Made by a program: the position numbers and the translations under genes
Shown: positions 36,442-46,069 of the stretch, piece after piece
Position numbering within the stretch: the stretch's first letter is position 1
Layout: each line of letters opens with the position of its first letter
Notes under the pieces: model-generated
Seen by the model: only the letters and a program-made list of their open reading frames with translations
Databases searched by the model: none
Told to the model about the DNA's origin: nothing
NCBI GenBank assembly: GCA_002863155.1
Contig: PKED01000146.1
Location: 1-64,000, forward strand
Length of the DNA: 64,000 nucleotides
Direction: 5' to 3'
DNA from: Sphingomonadaceae bacterium
Lineage (GTDB): Bacteria > Pseudomonadota > Alphaproteobacteria > Sphingomonadales > Sphingomonadaceae

Positions 36442-37929
36442 ATGATGGTGGAAGATAGGGCATTGGGGCGGCACGGGCCGTCGCGCCGGGCAGTGCTGGG
36501 AATCGGCGCGGCAGCGGCAGTTGCAGGATCGGTCGTGATGTCCCAACCCGCGCCCGCCGCTGACTGGACACCGCCCCCCAACCCGCTCGCCAATGGTCGC
36601 CCCGCCGCTGCTCTGCGCCGATTCCGCAGCAAGGCGGTCGACCGCGCGATCGACCGCATGCACGCCCGGCTCGATCGGCCCGGCGCGGCCAGCAAGCTCG
36701 CCCGGCTGTTCGACAATTGTTACCCGAACACACTCGACACGACGGTCTTTCCCGACACGGTCGACGGGCGGCCCGACACCTTCGTCATCACCGGCGATAT
36801 CGACGCGATGTGGCTCCGCGACAGCGCCGCTCAGGTCGAGCCCTATCTCCGCTTCGCCGCCGCAGACGCGCCGCTCAGGCGGCTGATCGCGGGCGTCATC
36901 AACCGCCAGACGCGCTGCGTGCTGATCGATCCTTATGCCAACGCGTTCAATCGCGGACCGACCGGATCGCCCTGGGCAAGCGACAAGACCGACATGAAAC
37001 CCGAACTGCACGAGCGCAAGTTCGAGGTCGATTCGCTCTGCTACACGGTCCGGCTTGCGCATGGTTTCTGGAAGGCGACCGGCGACACCTCATGCTTCGA
37101 CGCGGCATGGCGGCGCGCGGCGGCGTCGATCGTTGCCACTTTCCGGGTGATGCAGCGCAAGGATGGCCCCGGCCCCTATCACTTCCAGCGCGTCACCGAT
37201 CGCGCGCAGGATACCGCGCCCAACAACGGCTATGGCGCGCCGACGCGACCGGTCGGGCTGATCGCGTCGCTGTTCCGCCCATCCGACGATGCCTGCGTGT
37301 TCCCGTTCCTGATCCCGTCGAACATGATGGCGGTCGTTTCGTTGCGACAGCTGGCCGAACTGCTCCACGCAATCGGTGGCGACGAAGGGCTTGCCAGCGA
37401 CGCGCTGGCGCTCGCCGATGAGGTCGACGTCGCGATCAAGGCGTATGCGATCGTCGATCATCCCCGCCATGGCCGCGTCTATGCCTTCGAAGTCGACGGC
37501 TATGGCAGCCGGCTGCTGATGGACGACGCCAACGCCCCCAGCCTGATCTCCGCGCCCTATCTCGGCTATTGCACCGCCGACGACCCTGTCTATCGCGCCA
37601 CCCGCGCGATGCTGCTCAGCAACGACAATCCCTGGTATTTCAGCGGCAAATATGCCGACGGCATCGGCAGCCTGCATACCGTGCCGGGCCATGTCTGGCC
37701 GCTGGCGATCATCATGCGCGGGCTGACCAGCACCGATGCGGTCGAGATCGAGGAAACGCTCCGCCACCTGATCGCCAGCGACGGCGGCACCGGCTTCATG
37801 CACGAAGCGTTCGACAAGGACGATCCGACGCAGTTCTCCCGCCCCTGGTTCGCCTGGGCAAACGGCCTGTTCGGCGCGCTGGTGTTGAAGGCGGCAGACG
37901 AGCATCCTCAGATACTGGCGCATCTTTGA
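36442..37929 (+). CDS. Glycoside hydrolase family 125 exo-alpha-1,6-mannosidase
   Basis: Exported GH125-like enzyme (495 aa), which in known members removes alpha-1,6-linked mannose from the non-reducing end. A twin-arginine-type signal is seen in GPSRRAVLGIGAAAAVAGSV. The (alpha/alpha)6 fold shows VITGDIDAMWLRDSAAQVEP, NGYGAPTRPVGLIASLFRPS and WYFSGKYADGIGSLHT. Two adjacent Met codons could start it. It lies 33 bp after GH36 and is presumably cotranscribed. The family call rests on the DIDAMWLRDSAAQ signature; substrate is inferred from the family. Confidence 0.9.
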   Translation: MMVEDRALGRHGPSRRAVLGIGAAAAVAGSVVMSQPAPAADWTPPPNPLANGRPAAALRRFRSKAVDRAIDRMHARLDRPGAASKLARLFDNCYPNTLDTTVFPDTVDGRPDTFVITGDIDAMWLRDSAAQVEPYLRFAAADAPLRRLIAGVINRQTRCVLIDPYANAFNRGPTGSPWASDKTDMKPELHERKFEVDSLCYTVRLAHGFWKATGDTSCFDAAWRRAAASIVATFRVMQRKDGPGPYHFQRVTDRAQDTAPNNGYGAPTRPVGLIASLFRPSDDACVFPFLIPSNMMAVVSLRQLAELLHAIGGDEGLASDALALADEVDVAIKAYAIVDHPRHGRVYAFEVDGYGSRLLMDDANAPSLISAPYLGYCTADDPVYRATRAMLLSNDNPWYFSGKYADGIGSLHTVPGHVWPLAIIMRGLTSTDAVEIEETLRHLIASDGGTGFMHEAFDKDDPTQFSRPWFAWANGLFGALVLKAADEHPQILAHL

Positions 37930-37994
37930 GGTTTTCAAACCGTCCGACGCAGCTGACGACCGTCGAATTTCCAAGCCACCCCCTGGATGGCTGC

Positions 37995-38081
37995 TGGTGC
38001 GGTCGAGAAGACTCGAACTTCCACGGGCTTTCGCCCACAACGACCTCAACGTTGCGCGTCTACCAGTTCCGCCACGACCGC
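37995..38081 (-). tRNA. tRNA-Leu (anticodon GAG)
   Basis: Minus-strand cloverleaf of 87 nt including encoded CCA (37995-37997). The acceptor stem pairs GCGGTCG (38081-38075) with CGACCGC (38005-37999). The anticodon stem CAACG/CGTTG encloses loop TTGAGGT with anticodon GAG at 38047-38045, reading CUC and CUU. The long variable arm (TGGGCGAAAGCCCG) marks a class II tRNA, and the T arm contains TTCGAGT. A TTGTAA box (38156-38151) and CTAGGG (38134-38129) with 16-bp spacing may be its promoter. It bounds the glycan locus. Confidence 0.96.
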
Positions 38082-38204
38082 ACGTGATAGAATGTCGCCG
38101 ACAAGGCCGACGACCGGCAGGAGCGCGCCCCTAGCAAAGCCTTTCCGGGCTTACAAGCGACAATCATGTTGCGTCGTGCGCCGCGCCGCCTATGCCGCGC
38201 GGCG

Positions 38205-39563
38205 ATGACCCTTGCCGATCGCCTTGCTCCCGAAGCGCGTCGCCTGCTCGGGCTCGGCTGGCCGGTGATGCTGACGAGCCTCAACTGGACGATGCTTCAC
38301 GTCACCGATGTCGTCGTGGTCGGCCTGGTCGGCACCGATCAGGTGGCGATTCTGGGCGGCAGCCGAGCGCTGACCTTCATCACCATCGTCGGCGCGATCG
38401 GGTGCCTGTCTGGCATATTGGTCTTCACCTCGCGTGCCGACGGCGCCCGCGATCTGCCCGAGACCGGCCAGCGCCTGCGCGACGGGCTGGTCCTTGCGCT
38501 CGGGCTCGGCGCGATGATGGGCAGCGCGATGGCGCTGTTCGCCGCGCCGATGCTCCGCCTGATGGGGGAGGCCGACGCGCTGGTGCCCGCGTCCGCGCAG
38601 GTCGTGCGCCTGTTCGCGATCGCCTTTCCGTTCCAGCTGGTGATGATCGGGATCAGTTTCTTCCTCGAAGGCGTCAGTCGGCCGCAGCGTGTGACCGCCG
38701 TCAATCTGGCGATCCTGCCGGTCAATGCGGTCCTTGCCTGGGCGCTGTCGGGCGGGCATCTCGGCGCGCCGGTGCTGGGCGCGGGCGGCGCGGCGCTGGC
38801 GACGGCGATCGCGTCGATGATCGGCGCGGTCGGCATGTTGGGCGCGGCCTGGACGCTGCCCGACGCCACTGAACGCGGCGTGCGGGATCTTCGCCTCGCG
38901 GCCTGGGCCAGCGCGCCGGCGCGGGCATCGCGGCTCGCACTGTTCGGACTGGCGCCCGCGATCGCGTCCGCGCTCGAACTCGCCGGCTTTTCGATCCTGA
39001 TCGCCTTGTCCACGCAATTGGGGACGACGACGGCGCATGCCTTCCAGATCGTGTTTTCGGTCCACAACGTCACCTTCTCGGTCGCGATGGGGCTTGGCTC
39101 GGCAACCGGCGTCCGCGTCGGCAACGCGATCGGCGAGGGCGTGCCCGAACAGGCACGTCTACGGACGCTGCTCGCAGTGACGCTCACCGTGACGCTGATG
39201 GGGGTGCTGGCGCTGTTGCTGATCGCGGGCGCCCCGCTGGTGGCCGGGGCCTTTCCCTCGACCCCGGCGGTGACGGCGCTGACCGTGGCGATGCTGCCGC
39301 TCTGGGCGATGTTCCTGGTGTTCGACGGGATGCAGCTGGTGTTCGTTTATGCGTTGCGCTCGCTTGGCGATCAGGTCGCGGCCGGCATCAATTCGACGCT
39401 CGCCTTTTTCGTGCTCACCGGCGGCATGGGGTTGCTGCTGGTCGATCGCGGCTGGGGCGCTACGGGGCTGGTGCTTGCTTCCGGCGCCGGGATGCTGGGG
39501 GCGGCGCTGCTCAACGGTATACGCTTCGCCTTTGTCAGCCGGCGGCTCCGCCCAGGAAGCTGA
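38205..39563 (+). CDS. MATE family efflux transporter
   Basis: Multidrug and toxin extrusion transporter (452 aa) using Na+ or H+ to export compounds. I chose the ATG at 38205 (MTLADRLAPEARRLLGLGWP); an upstream Met at 38166 adds Arg-rich sequence. About twelve transmembrane segments are evident, the first LLGLGWPVMLTSLNWTMLHV, with the family segments VMIGISFFLEGVSRPQRVT and VAMGLGSATGVRVGNAIGEG. Its 3' end overlaps the convergent zinc-ribbon gene by 29 bp. Substrate unknown. Confidence 0.92.
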   Translation: MTLADRLAPEARRLLGLGWPVMLTSLNWTMLHVTDVVVVGLVGTDQVAILGGSRALTFITIVGAIGCLSGILVFTSRADGARDLPETGQRLRDGLVLALGLGAMMGSAMALFAAPMLRLMGEADALVPASAQVVRLFAIAFPFQLVMIGISFFLEGVSRPQRVTAVNLAILPVNAVLAWALSGGHLGAPVLGAGGAALATAIASMIGAVGMLGAAWTLPDATERGVRDLRLAAWASAPARASRLALFGLAPAIASALELAGFSILIALSTQLGTTTAHAFQIVFSVHNVTFSVAMGLGSATGVRVGNAIGEGVPEQARLRTLLAVTLTVTLMGVLALLLIAGAPLVAGAFPSTPAVTALTVAMLPLWAMFLVFDGMQLVFVYALRSLGDQVAAGINSTLAFFVLTGGMGLLLVDRGWGATGLVLASGAGMLGAALLNGIRFAFVSRRLRPGS

Positions 39564-40227
39564 GCCGCAGCGCCTTGCCGTTGTTCGGCACGTCGAGCGT
39601 CGCGCTGCGGAACTCGACGATACCCTTGGGGCCGACCACGCGCGCCTCGGGCGTGATCGTCCAGCTATAGACCGACCGGCCCTGCGCATCGAGCAGGTCG
39701 GCACGCAGATCGGCGACGGGCAGCTTCTGGCCCGTCGGGTTGACGATCCGGCCGCTCACCGCGAACATTTCCGATCCGCTCGGCAGGTCGTGGCGGTCGA
39801 TGCGGTTCTGTTCGATCCGCAGCGGCGATTGCGCGGTGCCGATAAGCCCAAGCTGAGTGGCGAGACCTGCCGCGCCCGAGCGGCTGATCACGCCGACGCC
39901 GACCAGCATCGCCACCCCGGCGGCCGCCGCAATCAACGTGTAGCGGCGGGCCGGATTGCGGCGCGGGCGGAACGGCGCGGTGTAACCGAACGCGTCATAA
40001 TCACCGTTGCCGCCATCCGCCGCCTGTTGTCCAGCGCCGGCCATCGCGGGCGCAGCGGCGGCGGGCGGGGGCGGCGCGGCCGCGCTTTCCACCAGTGCGG
40101 CAACCGACGCGCCCTCCTGAAACCAGCTGTTCTTGCAATTGGCGCAGCGAACCGTCCTGCCCTCGGGCCCGATTGCCGTATCGGGGACCAGATAGCGTGT
40201 GCGGCAGGCGGCGCATTCAAGGATCAT
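39535..40227 (-). CDS. Zinc-ribbon membrane protein (MJ0042-type)
   Basis: A 230-residue protein. The start MILECAACRTRYLVPDTAIG at 40227 begins a zinc ribbon with Cys5 and Cys8 and later CANCKNSW (MJ0042/zinc_ribbon_5). A Pro/Ala-rich linker follows, then one transmembrane helix near YTLIAAAAGVAMLVGVGVIS at about residue 130, and a C-terminal domain (MFAVSGRIVNPTGQKLPVAD) that resembles the DUF3426-type FxLxH region. It is divergent from ftsE with 157 bp between. It may sense or bind nucleic acid; function is not known. Confidence 0.82.
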   Translation of the reverse strand: MILECAACRTRYLVPDTAIGPEGRTVRCANCKNSWFQEGASVAALVESAAAPPPPAAAAPAMAGAGQQAADGGNGDYDAFGYTAPFRPRRNPARRYTLIAAAAGVAMLVGVGVISRSGAAGLATQLGLIGTAQSPLRIEQNRIDRHDLPSGSEMFAVSGRIVNPTGQKLPVADLRADLLDAQGRSVYSWTITPEARVVGPKGIVEFRSATLDVPNNGKALRLSFLGGAAG

Positions 40228-40384
40228 CGCAGCACAATTTCGTTCAGGGGTGGTACGGTCCGCCCGATGGTGAAAGAGAAGTGAATCTAAACACCAGCGG
40301 GGCCGCCGTGACAAGGGGCAGCTTGAGTGGCGCGCCTGTGCATGCGATGGCACGCGGCAGGCAGATGGGAGTGGCGGCGCCGGC

Positions 40385-41101
40385 ATGGCGAATATCGTGC
40401 AGTTCGAAAATGTGGGGCTGCGCTACGGCACCGGCGACGAAACGCTGACGGACCTCAGCTTCACGTTGTCGACGGGTGCCTTCTATTTTCTCACTGGTGC
40501 CTCGGGTGCGGGCAAGACGTCGCTGTTGAGGCTGCTTTATCTGGCCCAGCGGCCGACGCGCGGGCTGATCCGGCTGTTCGGCGAGGATTTCGGATCGCTG
40601 CCGCGCGCCCGCCTGCCCGGCTTTCGCCGCCGGATCGGGGTGGTGTTCCAAGATTTTCGGCTGCTGCCGCATCTGACGACGTTCGACAATATCGCGCTGC
40701 CGCTGCGTGTCGCCGGGATGCCCGAGGCGGATATTGAGGCGCCGGTGCGCGAATTGCTCGCCTGGGTGGGGTTGTCCCACCGCGTCGATGCCCGACCGCC
40801 GACGCTGTCTGGCGGCGAGCAGCAGCGCGTCGCGATCGCCCGCGCGGTGATCGGCCGGCCCGAAATCCTCGTCGCCGACGAACCGACCGGCAATGTCGAT
40901 CCCGACATGGCCGAACGGCTGCTTCACCTGTTCGACAGCCTCAACCGGCTCGGCACGACGGTGGTCGTCGCAACCCATGATTTCCATCTGCTCGGCCGGA
41001 TTCCCAATGCCCATATGATGCGGCTCGACAAGGGGCGGTTGCTCGATCCGACCGGTTCGCTGCGTTTCCCGCCGACCGCGCCGCCGCCCGAGGCCCCATG
41101 A
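40385..41101 (+). CDS. ftsE: Cell division ATP-binding protein FtsE
   Basis: ATPase of the FtsEX complex, which regulates periplasmic peptidoglycan hydrolases at the septum (238 aa). Walker A is [20 protein letters not shown], the Q-loop [17 protein letters not shown], the ABC signature [14 protein letters not shown], and Walker [18 protein letters not shown] with the H-loop ATHDFHLL. The C-terminal tail is Pro-rich. Its stop overlaps the ftsX ATG (ATGA). The operon continues into ydcF and plsC. Confidence 0.95.
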   Translation: MANIVQFENVGLRYGTGDETLTDLSFTLSTGAFYFLTGASGAGKTSLLRLLYLAQRPTRGLIRLFGEDFGSLPRARLPGFRRRIGVVFQDFRLLPHLTTFDNIALPLRVAGMPEADIEAPVRELLAWVGLSHRVDARPPTLSGGEQQRVAIARAVIGRPEILVADEPTGNVDPDMAERLLHLFDSLNRLGTTVVVATHDFHLLGRIPNAHMMRLDKGRLLDPTGSLRFPPTAPPPEAP

Positions 41102-41991
41102 GGATCCCGGTGCTGGCCCCCGCAACCGACCGCCGCCTGCTCGACGAGGGGCGCGAGACGCGTTCGATGGCGTGGATCATGGCGATCATGATGTTCCTGA
41201 CGGTGCTGGCCGGCGCCTTCGGGCTGGGCGCGCTGGCCGCGGCCCGCACGCTCGATCGCCAGCTTGCCGGGCGGCTGACGGTGCAGATCGTCGTCGCCGA
41301 TCCCGAACAGCGGGCACGCGCCGCCGGAAATGTCCTGGCAAGGCTGCGCGCCGACCGCGCCGTGGTGAACGCCGCGCCGGTCGATCGCGATGCGCTGGTC
41401 GCGATGCTGCGCCCGTGGCTGGGCGAGCGCGGCAGCGATGTCGACCTGCCGATCCCGGCGATGATCGACGTCGAACTGCGGAACCCCGACGCGGCAACGG
41501 TCACGCGGGTGACGAATGCTGCGCGCGCCGCCGAACCCCGCGCCCGCATCGATCGCTACGAAAGCTGGATGTCGCCGGTCGCCAACTTCATGCAGGTGAT
41601 GATCGCCCTGGCCGCCGGTCTGGTGCTGCTGATGGCGGCGGCGACCGCGACGGTCGTCGTGCTGGCGGCGCGGGCCGGGCTCGACAGCCACCGCGAAACG
41701 ATCGAGATGCTTCACATGCTGGGGTCGACCGACGGCCAGGTCGCCCGGCTTTTCCAGCGTCGGATCGCCCGCGATACGCTTTACGGCGGGCTGGCGGGTA
41801 CGCTGCTCGCGCTGGTGGTGATCGGCTTTATCGGCGTGCAGATCGCCGCGCTCGGCTCCGACCTGCTCGGCGGCATCGCCTTTGGTGCGCGGGACTGGGT
41901 GATGCTGATCGGGCTGCCGATCCTGTTCGCCCTGCTCGCGACCGTCGCTGCCCGGCTAGCCGTCCTGCGCGCGCTGGAGCGATATCTGTGA
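41098..41991 (+). CDS. ftsX: Cell division permease FtsX
   Basis: Membrane partner of FtsE (297 aa). The N-terminal cytoplasmic tail leads to a first transmembrane helix SMAWIMAIMMFLTVLAGAFG, an extracellular loop of about 110 residues that would contact the hydrolase activators, then three further helices (around VMIALAAGLVLLMAAATATV, LAGTLLALVVIGFIGVQIAA and WVMLIGLPILFALLATVAAR). The conserved HRETIEMLHMLGSTDGQVAR loop is present. Overlaps ftsE by ATGA and ydcF by GTGA. Confidence 0.93.
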   Translation: MRIPVLAPATDRRLLDEGRETRSMAWIMAIMMFLTVLAGAFGLGALAAARTLDRQLAGRLTVQIVVADPEQRARAAGNVLARLRADRAVVNAAPVDRDALVAMLRPWLGERGSDVDLPIPAMIDVELRNPDAATVTRVTNAARAAEPRARIDRYESWMSPVANFMQVMIALAAGLVLLMAAATATVVVLAARAGLDSHRETIEMLHMLGSTDGQVARLFQRRIARDTLYGGLAGTLLALVVIGFIGVQIAALGSDLLGGIAFGARDWVMLIGLPILFALLATVAARLAVLRALERYL

Positions 41992-42524
41992 TCCGGCGCC
42001 TCCTTGCCGCGATCGCGCTTGCCTGGGTGGTGGGCTTTGGCTGGTTCATGCTCGCCTTGCCCGGGCCGGGCGATGCGCGACCGACCGATGCGATCGTCGT
42101 CCTGACCGGCGGGGCAGGCAGGATCGACCGTGGCCTCGACCTGCTGCGCGCCAGGGCGGCACGGCGGATGCTGGTGACGGGCGTCGGCGCCGATGTCGGT
42201 CCGCGGGCCTTGGCGAGCGAATATCGCGTTTCGCCGCGCCTGTTCGCCTGCTGCATCGATCTGGGCCATGAGGCGGTCGACACGCGCTCCAATGCCGAGG
42301 AAACGCGCGACTGGGTGCGCCGCCACGGCTATAAATCGGTCCGGCTGGTGACGTCGGACTGGCACCTGCGCCGCGCGCGGCTCGAACTCGCCTATGCGCT
42401 CGGGCCCGACGTCATGGTGATCGGCGACGGCGTGCCCGGCAATCCAAAGCCGCCGCTGCTGCTGTCCGAATATAACAAGCTGCTGGTGCGGCAGGTCGCG
42501 CTCGCGCTGGGGATCGGCGCATGA
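41988..42524 (+). CDS. YdcF/DUF218 family protein
   Basis: Membrane-anchored DUF218 protein (178 aa), related to ElyC and SanA, which influence cell-wall precursor handling. The GTG at 41988 overlaps the ftsX stop. A signal-anchor helix (LLAAIALAWVVGFGWFMLAL) is followed by the DUF218 domain: DAIVVLTGGAGRIDRGLDLL, the VTGVGADVG segment, TRSNAEETRDWVRRHGYKSV and LVTSDWHLRRARLEL. Cotranscription with ftsEX and plsC suggests an envelope role, but the reaction is unknown. Confidence 0.87.
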   Translation: MIRRLLAAIALAWVVGFGWFMLALPGPGDARPTDAIVVLTGGAGRIDRGLDLLRARAARRMLVTGVGADVGPRALASEYRVSPRLFACCIDLGHEAVDTRSNAEETRDWVRRHGYKSVRLVTSDWHLRRARLELAYALGPDVMVIGDGVPGNPKPPLLLSEYNKLLVRQVALALGIGA

Positions 42525-43210
42525 TCGCCTGGGCACGGCTCGCCGCGTTCAGCGTACTCTTCTATGGTGGCTCGGCGCTGTTCGTCCTTGCGACTCCGGT
42601 GACGGCGTCGCTCGGCCGTGGGGCGCTGGTCGCGAATGTGCGCGGCTGGATCCGCTGGCACCGACTGGTGGTGCGGCTCACGCTCGGCATCACCTGCCGG
42701 TTCGAAAACCAGCCCCCGCCAGGCCAGTATTTCTTCGCCGGCAAGCATCACGCGATGATCGAGACGTTCGAGCTTGCGCTGCAACTCGGCGATCCGGTGA
42801 TCGTGCTCAAGCAGGAGCTTGCGCGCATCCCGATTTGGGGCTGGGCGGCGCGTCGCTATGGCATGATCGTCGTCGATCGCGACGCGTCGGCACCCGCGCT
42901 GCGGCAGATGATCCGTGACGCCAAGGCGGCGCGCGCTGCCGGCCGATCAGTACTGATCTTCCCCGAAGGAACGCGGGTCGCGATGGGCGACATGCCGCCG
43001 CTCAAATCGGGTTTCGCCGGGCTGTACAGGGCGCTCGATCTGCCGGTGGTGCCGATTGCGATCGATTCGGGCGCCGTCTGGCCGCGCAAAGGGGCCAAGC
43101 GCCCCGGGGTGGTGACCTTTCGTTTCGGTGATCCGATTCCGCCGGGCCTGCCGCGCGACGCGATCGAAGCGCAGGTCCACCAGGCGATCAACCTGCTCGA
43201 GCCGCGCTAG
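42521..43210 (+). CDS. plsC: 1-acyl-sn-glycerol-3-phosphate acyltransferase
   Basis: Acylates lysophosphatidic acid in phospholipid synthesis (229 aa). An N-terminal hydrophobic stretch ([20 protein letters not shown]) is followed by the catalytic motif [14 protein letters not shown], where HHAMIE occupies the usual HX4D box with Glu as in many alpha homologues, and [11 protein letters not shown] for the glycerol-phosphate site. [16 protein letters not shown] completes the family pattern. The TAG stop interlocks with the convergent hisC stop on CTAG (43207-43210). Confidence 0.92.
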   Translation: MIAWARLAAFSVLFYGGSALFVLATPVTASLGRGALVANVRGWIRWHRLVVRLTLGITCRFENQPPPGQYFFAGKHHAMIETFELALQLGDPVIVLKQELARIPIWGWAARRYGMIVVDRDASAPALRQMIRDAKAARAAGRSVLIFPEGTRVAMGDMPPLKSGFAGLYRALDLPVVPIAIDSGAVWPRKGAKRPGVVTFRFGDPIPPGLPRDAIEAQVHQAINLLEPR

Positions 43211-44301
43211 CCCCCGACGACGTCTCGAAGCGCGGCGGCCAGGCCGCGCGTCTCGGCCTCGGTGCCGATCGTCATGCGCAGCCCGTGCGGCAGCCCCTGG
43301 CCCGGCAGCCAGCGGACGATATAGCCGCGCTCCATCAGACCCTTATACGCGAGCTCGGCCGTCACATCGCCTTCGAACAGCACCAGCAGGAAATTGGCCT
43401 TGGACGGCACCACGCGCAGGCCGCGATTGCCGAGCGATGCAATCTCCTCGGCCAGCCAGGCGCGCCAGGTCGCGTTGTGGGCTCGTGCCGTGTCGACAAA
43501 CCCGGTATCGCCGAGTGCCGCGACGGCCGCCTGCTGGCCCGCCGTGGTGATGTTGAAGGGCAGGCGGATACGGTGCATCGCCTCGATCAGCGGCGCCGCG
43601 CCATAGCCCCAGCCGATCCGTTCGGCCGCGAGCCCATAGATTTTCGAGAAGGTCCGGGTGACCAGCACATTCGGCGTGGTCATCGCCAGCATCAGGCCAT
43701 GATCGTCATCATCGGCATCGATATATTCGGCATAGGCTTGGTCGATCACCAGCAGCACATGGACCGGCAATGCCGCATGCAGCCGGGCTATCTCGGCGCG
43801 CGGGGTGAAGGTGCCGGTGGGATTGTTGGGGTTGGCGATGAAGACGATGCGCGTCCGATCCGTCACGCAGGCCAGGATCGCGTCGACATCGGTGGCGTAA
43901 TCCTTGTCAGGCGCCACCACCGGTGTCGCGCCGACCCGGCGCGTCGCGATTTCGTACACCGCAAAGCCGTAATGGACGAAGATCACCTCGTCGCCGGGTC
44001 CGGCAAAGGCGCCGGCGGCGAGGTGGAGCACATCGTCCGAGCCGCTGCCATAGATGACCCGCGCCGGATCGAGGCCGTATTTCGCCGCCACCGCCTCGCG
44101 CAGGATCGACGCACCCGGATCGGGATAGCGGTCGAGCGAGCGGCTTTCCGCCTCGAGCGCCGCCCGTGCCGCGGGCGACGTGCCGAGCGGGTTCTCGTTC
44201 GCCGAAAGCTTGACGAGCCTGCGCCCGTCATCGGCGGTCGCGCGACCGGGGACATAGGGGGCGATGGCCATCACCCAGGGCTTCGGGACGGGAGCATTCA
44301 T
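43207..44301 (-). CDS. hisC: Histidinol-phosphate aminotransferase
   Basis: PLP-dependent class I/II aminotransferase (364 aa) in histidine synthesis. The start [20 protein letters not shown] at 44301 fits the family; the longer extension falls in the intergenic region. [15 protein letters not shown] is the substrate entry region, [13 protein letters not shown] the PLP phosphate region, [11 protein letters not shown] the cofactor Asp/Tyr, and [20 protein letters not shown] carries the Schiff-base Lys220. It is divergent from metX over 62 bp. Other HisC-like enzymes have similar motifs, so the specificity is probable, not proven. Confidence 0.9.
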   Translation of the reverse strand: MNAPVPKPWVMAIAPYVPGRATADDGRRLVKLSANENPLGTSPAARAALEAESRSLDRYPDPGASILREAVAAKYGLDPARVIYGSGSDDVLHLAAGAFAGPGDEVIFVHYGFAVYEIATRRVGATPVVAPDKDYATDVDAILACVTDRTRIVFIANPNNPTGTFTPRAEIARLHAALPVHVLLVIDQAYAEYIDADDDDHGLMLAMTTPNVLVTRTFSKIYGLAAERIGWGYGAAPLIEAMHRIRLPFNITTAGQQAAVAALGDTGFVDTARAHNATWRAWLAEEIASLGNRGLRVVPSKANFLLVLFEGDVTAELAYKGLMERGYIVRWLPGQGLPHGLRMTIGTEAETRGLAAALRDVVGG

Positions 44302-44363
44302 GCCGCCCGCCCTAGCGGCTGGCGATTGACAAGCCAAGCGCACGCGCCCTAGCCGCTTCGCCC

Positions 44364-45479
44364 ATGTCGCATGACGCGCGCTTCGGCCTTGGCCGCTCGA
44401 TCACGCTGCCCGGGCCGATGCCGCTCGATTCGGGGGCCGTGCTCGCGCCGGTCGACATCGCCTATGAAACCTATGGCACGCTCGATGCAGAGGCCGGCAA
44501 CGCCATCCTGATCTGCCATGCCTTGACCGGCGACCAGCATGTCGCCAGCGACCATCCGATCACCGGCAAGCCGGGCTGGTGGACGCGGATGGTGGGGCCT
44601 GGCAAGCCGATCGATCCAGCGCGACACTTCATCGTCTGCGCCAATGTGCTCGGCAGCTGCATGGGGTCGTCGGGGCCGGCAAGCCTTGCCGCCGACGGCG
44701 CACCCTATGCGATGCGTTTCCCGGTGATCACGATCCGCGACATGGTGCGCGCGCAGGCCATGCTGCTCGATCACCTCGGCATCGGGCAGCTGCGCGCCGT
44801 GGTCGGCGGGTCGATGGGGGGCATGCAGGCGCTCAGCTGGGCGGCGACCTGTCCACAACGGGTGCGCGCTGCCGTGGTGATCGCGTCGACGGCGCGCCAC
44901 ACCGCGCAGAACATCGCTTTCCACGAAGTCGGGCGGCAGGCGATCATGGCTGATCCGCGCTGGGCGGGCGGCGATTATTATGCAGGCGGCGAGACGCCGA
45001 GCGCCGGCCTTGCGGTCGCGCGGATGGCGGCGCACATCACCTATCTCTCCGAAGCCGGGCTGACCGAGAAGTTCGGGCGACGGCTGCAGGCGCGGGACGC
45101 GAAGAGCTTCGGGTTCGACGCCGATTTCCAGGTCGAAAGCTATTTGCGGCATCAGGGGATCAGCTTCGTCGACCGTTTCGACGCCAATTCCTATCTCTAC
45201 ATCACCCGGGCGATGGATTATTTCGACCTGGCCGAGGAACATGGCGGGATGCTCGCCAATGCGTTTGGCGGGACGGCGACGCGCTTCTGCCTGGTCAGCT
45301 TCGACACCGACTGGCTTTACCCGACCGCGGAGTCGCGCAGCATCGTCAAGGCGCTGCACGCGGCGGGTGCGGCGGCGAGCTTCGTCGAGCTGTCGAGCCC
45401 GTTCGGCCACGACGCCTTCCTGCTCGACTGCCCGGAGCTTAACCGCGTGGTCGACGGTTTCCTGCGAGCGGCGGCATGA
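44364..45479 (+). CDS. metX: Homoserine O-acyltransferase MetX
   Basis: Activates homoserine for methionine synthesis by transfer of an acyl group from acyl-CoA (371 aa, alpha/beta hydrolase). The nucleophile is Ser150 in [33 protein letters not shown] is typical, as is the C-terminal [13 protein letters not shown] with catalytic His. Acetyl against succinyl preference cannot be read off reliably; MetX homologues of either type exist. It is coupled to metW by a 4-bp overlap (ATGA). Confidence 0.94.
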   Translation: MSHDARFGLGRSITLPGPMPLDSGAVLAPVDIAYETYGTLDAEAGNAILICHALTGDQHVASDHPITGKPGWWTRMVGPGKPIDPARHFIVCANVLGSCMGSSGPASLAADGAPYAMRFPVITIRDMVRAQAMLLDHLGIGQLRAVVGGSMGGMQALSWAATCPQRVRAAVVIASTARHTAQNIAFHEVGRQAIMADPRWAGGDYYAGGETPSAGLAVARMAAHITYLSEAGLTEKFGRRLQARDAKSFGFDADFQVESYLRHQGISFVDRFDANSYLYITRAMDYFDLAEEHGGMLANAFGGTATRFCLVSFDTDWLYPTAESRSIVKALHAAGAAASFVELSSPFGHDAFLLDCPELNRVVDGFLRAAA

Positions 45480-46069
45480 GCGCGCTGCGGCCCGATCTTG
45501 CCGTGATCGCCGCCAATGTCGCGGCAGGGGCGCGGGTGCTTGATGTCGGCTGCGGCGACGGCGCGCTATTGGCCGCCTTGCGTGATACGCGCGGCGTCGA
45601 TGCGCGCGGGCTGGAACTCGACGCGGGCAATGTCGCAGCAGCCGTCGCGCGCGGCCTGTCGGTGGTGCAGGGCGATGCTGACCGCGATCTTGCCGATTAT
45701 CCCGCCGCCAGCTTCGACTATGCGATCCTCAGCCAGACGCTGCAGACGACGCGGGCGCCGCACCGGGTGCTCGACGAATTGCTGCGGATCGGGGCGCGCG
45801 CGTTCGTGTCGTTCCCCAATTTCGCGCATTGGCGCGTGCGCGTCGCGCTGCTGACGCAAGGGCGGATGCCGGTGACGCGATTGCTGCCCGAACGCTGGTA
45901 CGACACGCCCAATATCCACCACGTCACGATCGACGATTTCGGTGATCTGATGCGCGCGCGGGGCGTGACGGTCGAACGCGCCTGGTATCTGTCGGGCGAT
46001 CAGCAGCGCCGCGCAACGGCCGCGAACCTGCTCGCAGAACACGCGGTCTTTCTGCTTCGCCGTGGCTAG
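45476..46069 (+). CDS. metW: Methionine biosynthesis protein MetW
   Basis: SAM-methyltransferase-fold partner of MetX (197 aa). The glycine-rich motif [20 protein letters not shown] is at residues 19-38, with [14 protein letters not shown] following. [20 protein letters not shown] and ISFPNF-like [20 protein letters not shown] are MetW-specific. Genes metX and metW form one operon in many Alphaproteobacteria. The stop shares a CTAG (46066-46069) with the convergent GAF gene. Confidence 0.95.
   Translation: MSALRPDLAVIAANVAAGARVLDVGCGDGALLAALRDTRGVDARGLELDAGNVAAAVARGLSVVQGDADRDLADYPAASFDYAILSQTLQTTRAPHRVLDELLRIGARAFVSFPNFAHWRVRVALLTQGRMPVTRLLPERWYDTPNIHHVTIDDFGDLMRARGVTVERAWYLSGDQQRRATAANLLAEHAVFLLRRG

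Noticed and set aside
37975..37991. Intrinsic terminator after tRNA-Leu (GCCATCC/GGGTGGC stem)
   Set aside because: A 7-bp stem is possible but it is not followed by a T run, so evidence is too weak.
44302..44363. SAM-II riboswitch upstream of metX
   Set aside because: The spacer is short and lacks the conserved pseudoknot sequence; only an inverted repeat and TTGACA are seen.
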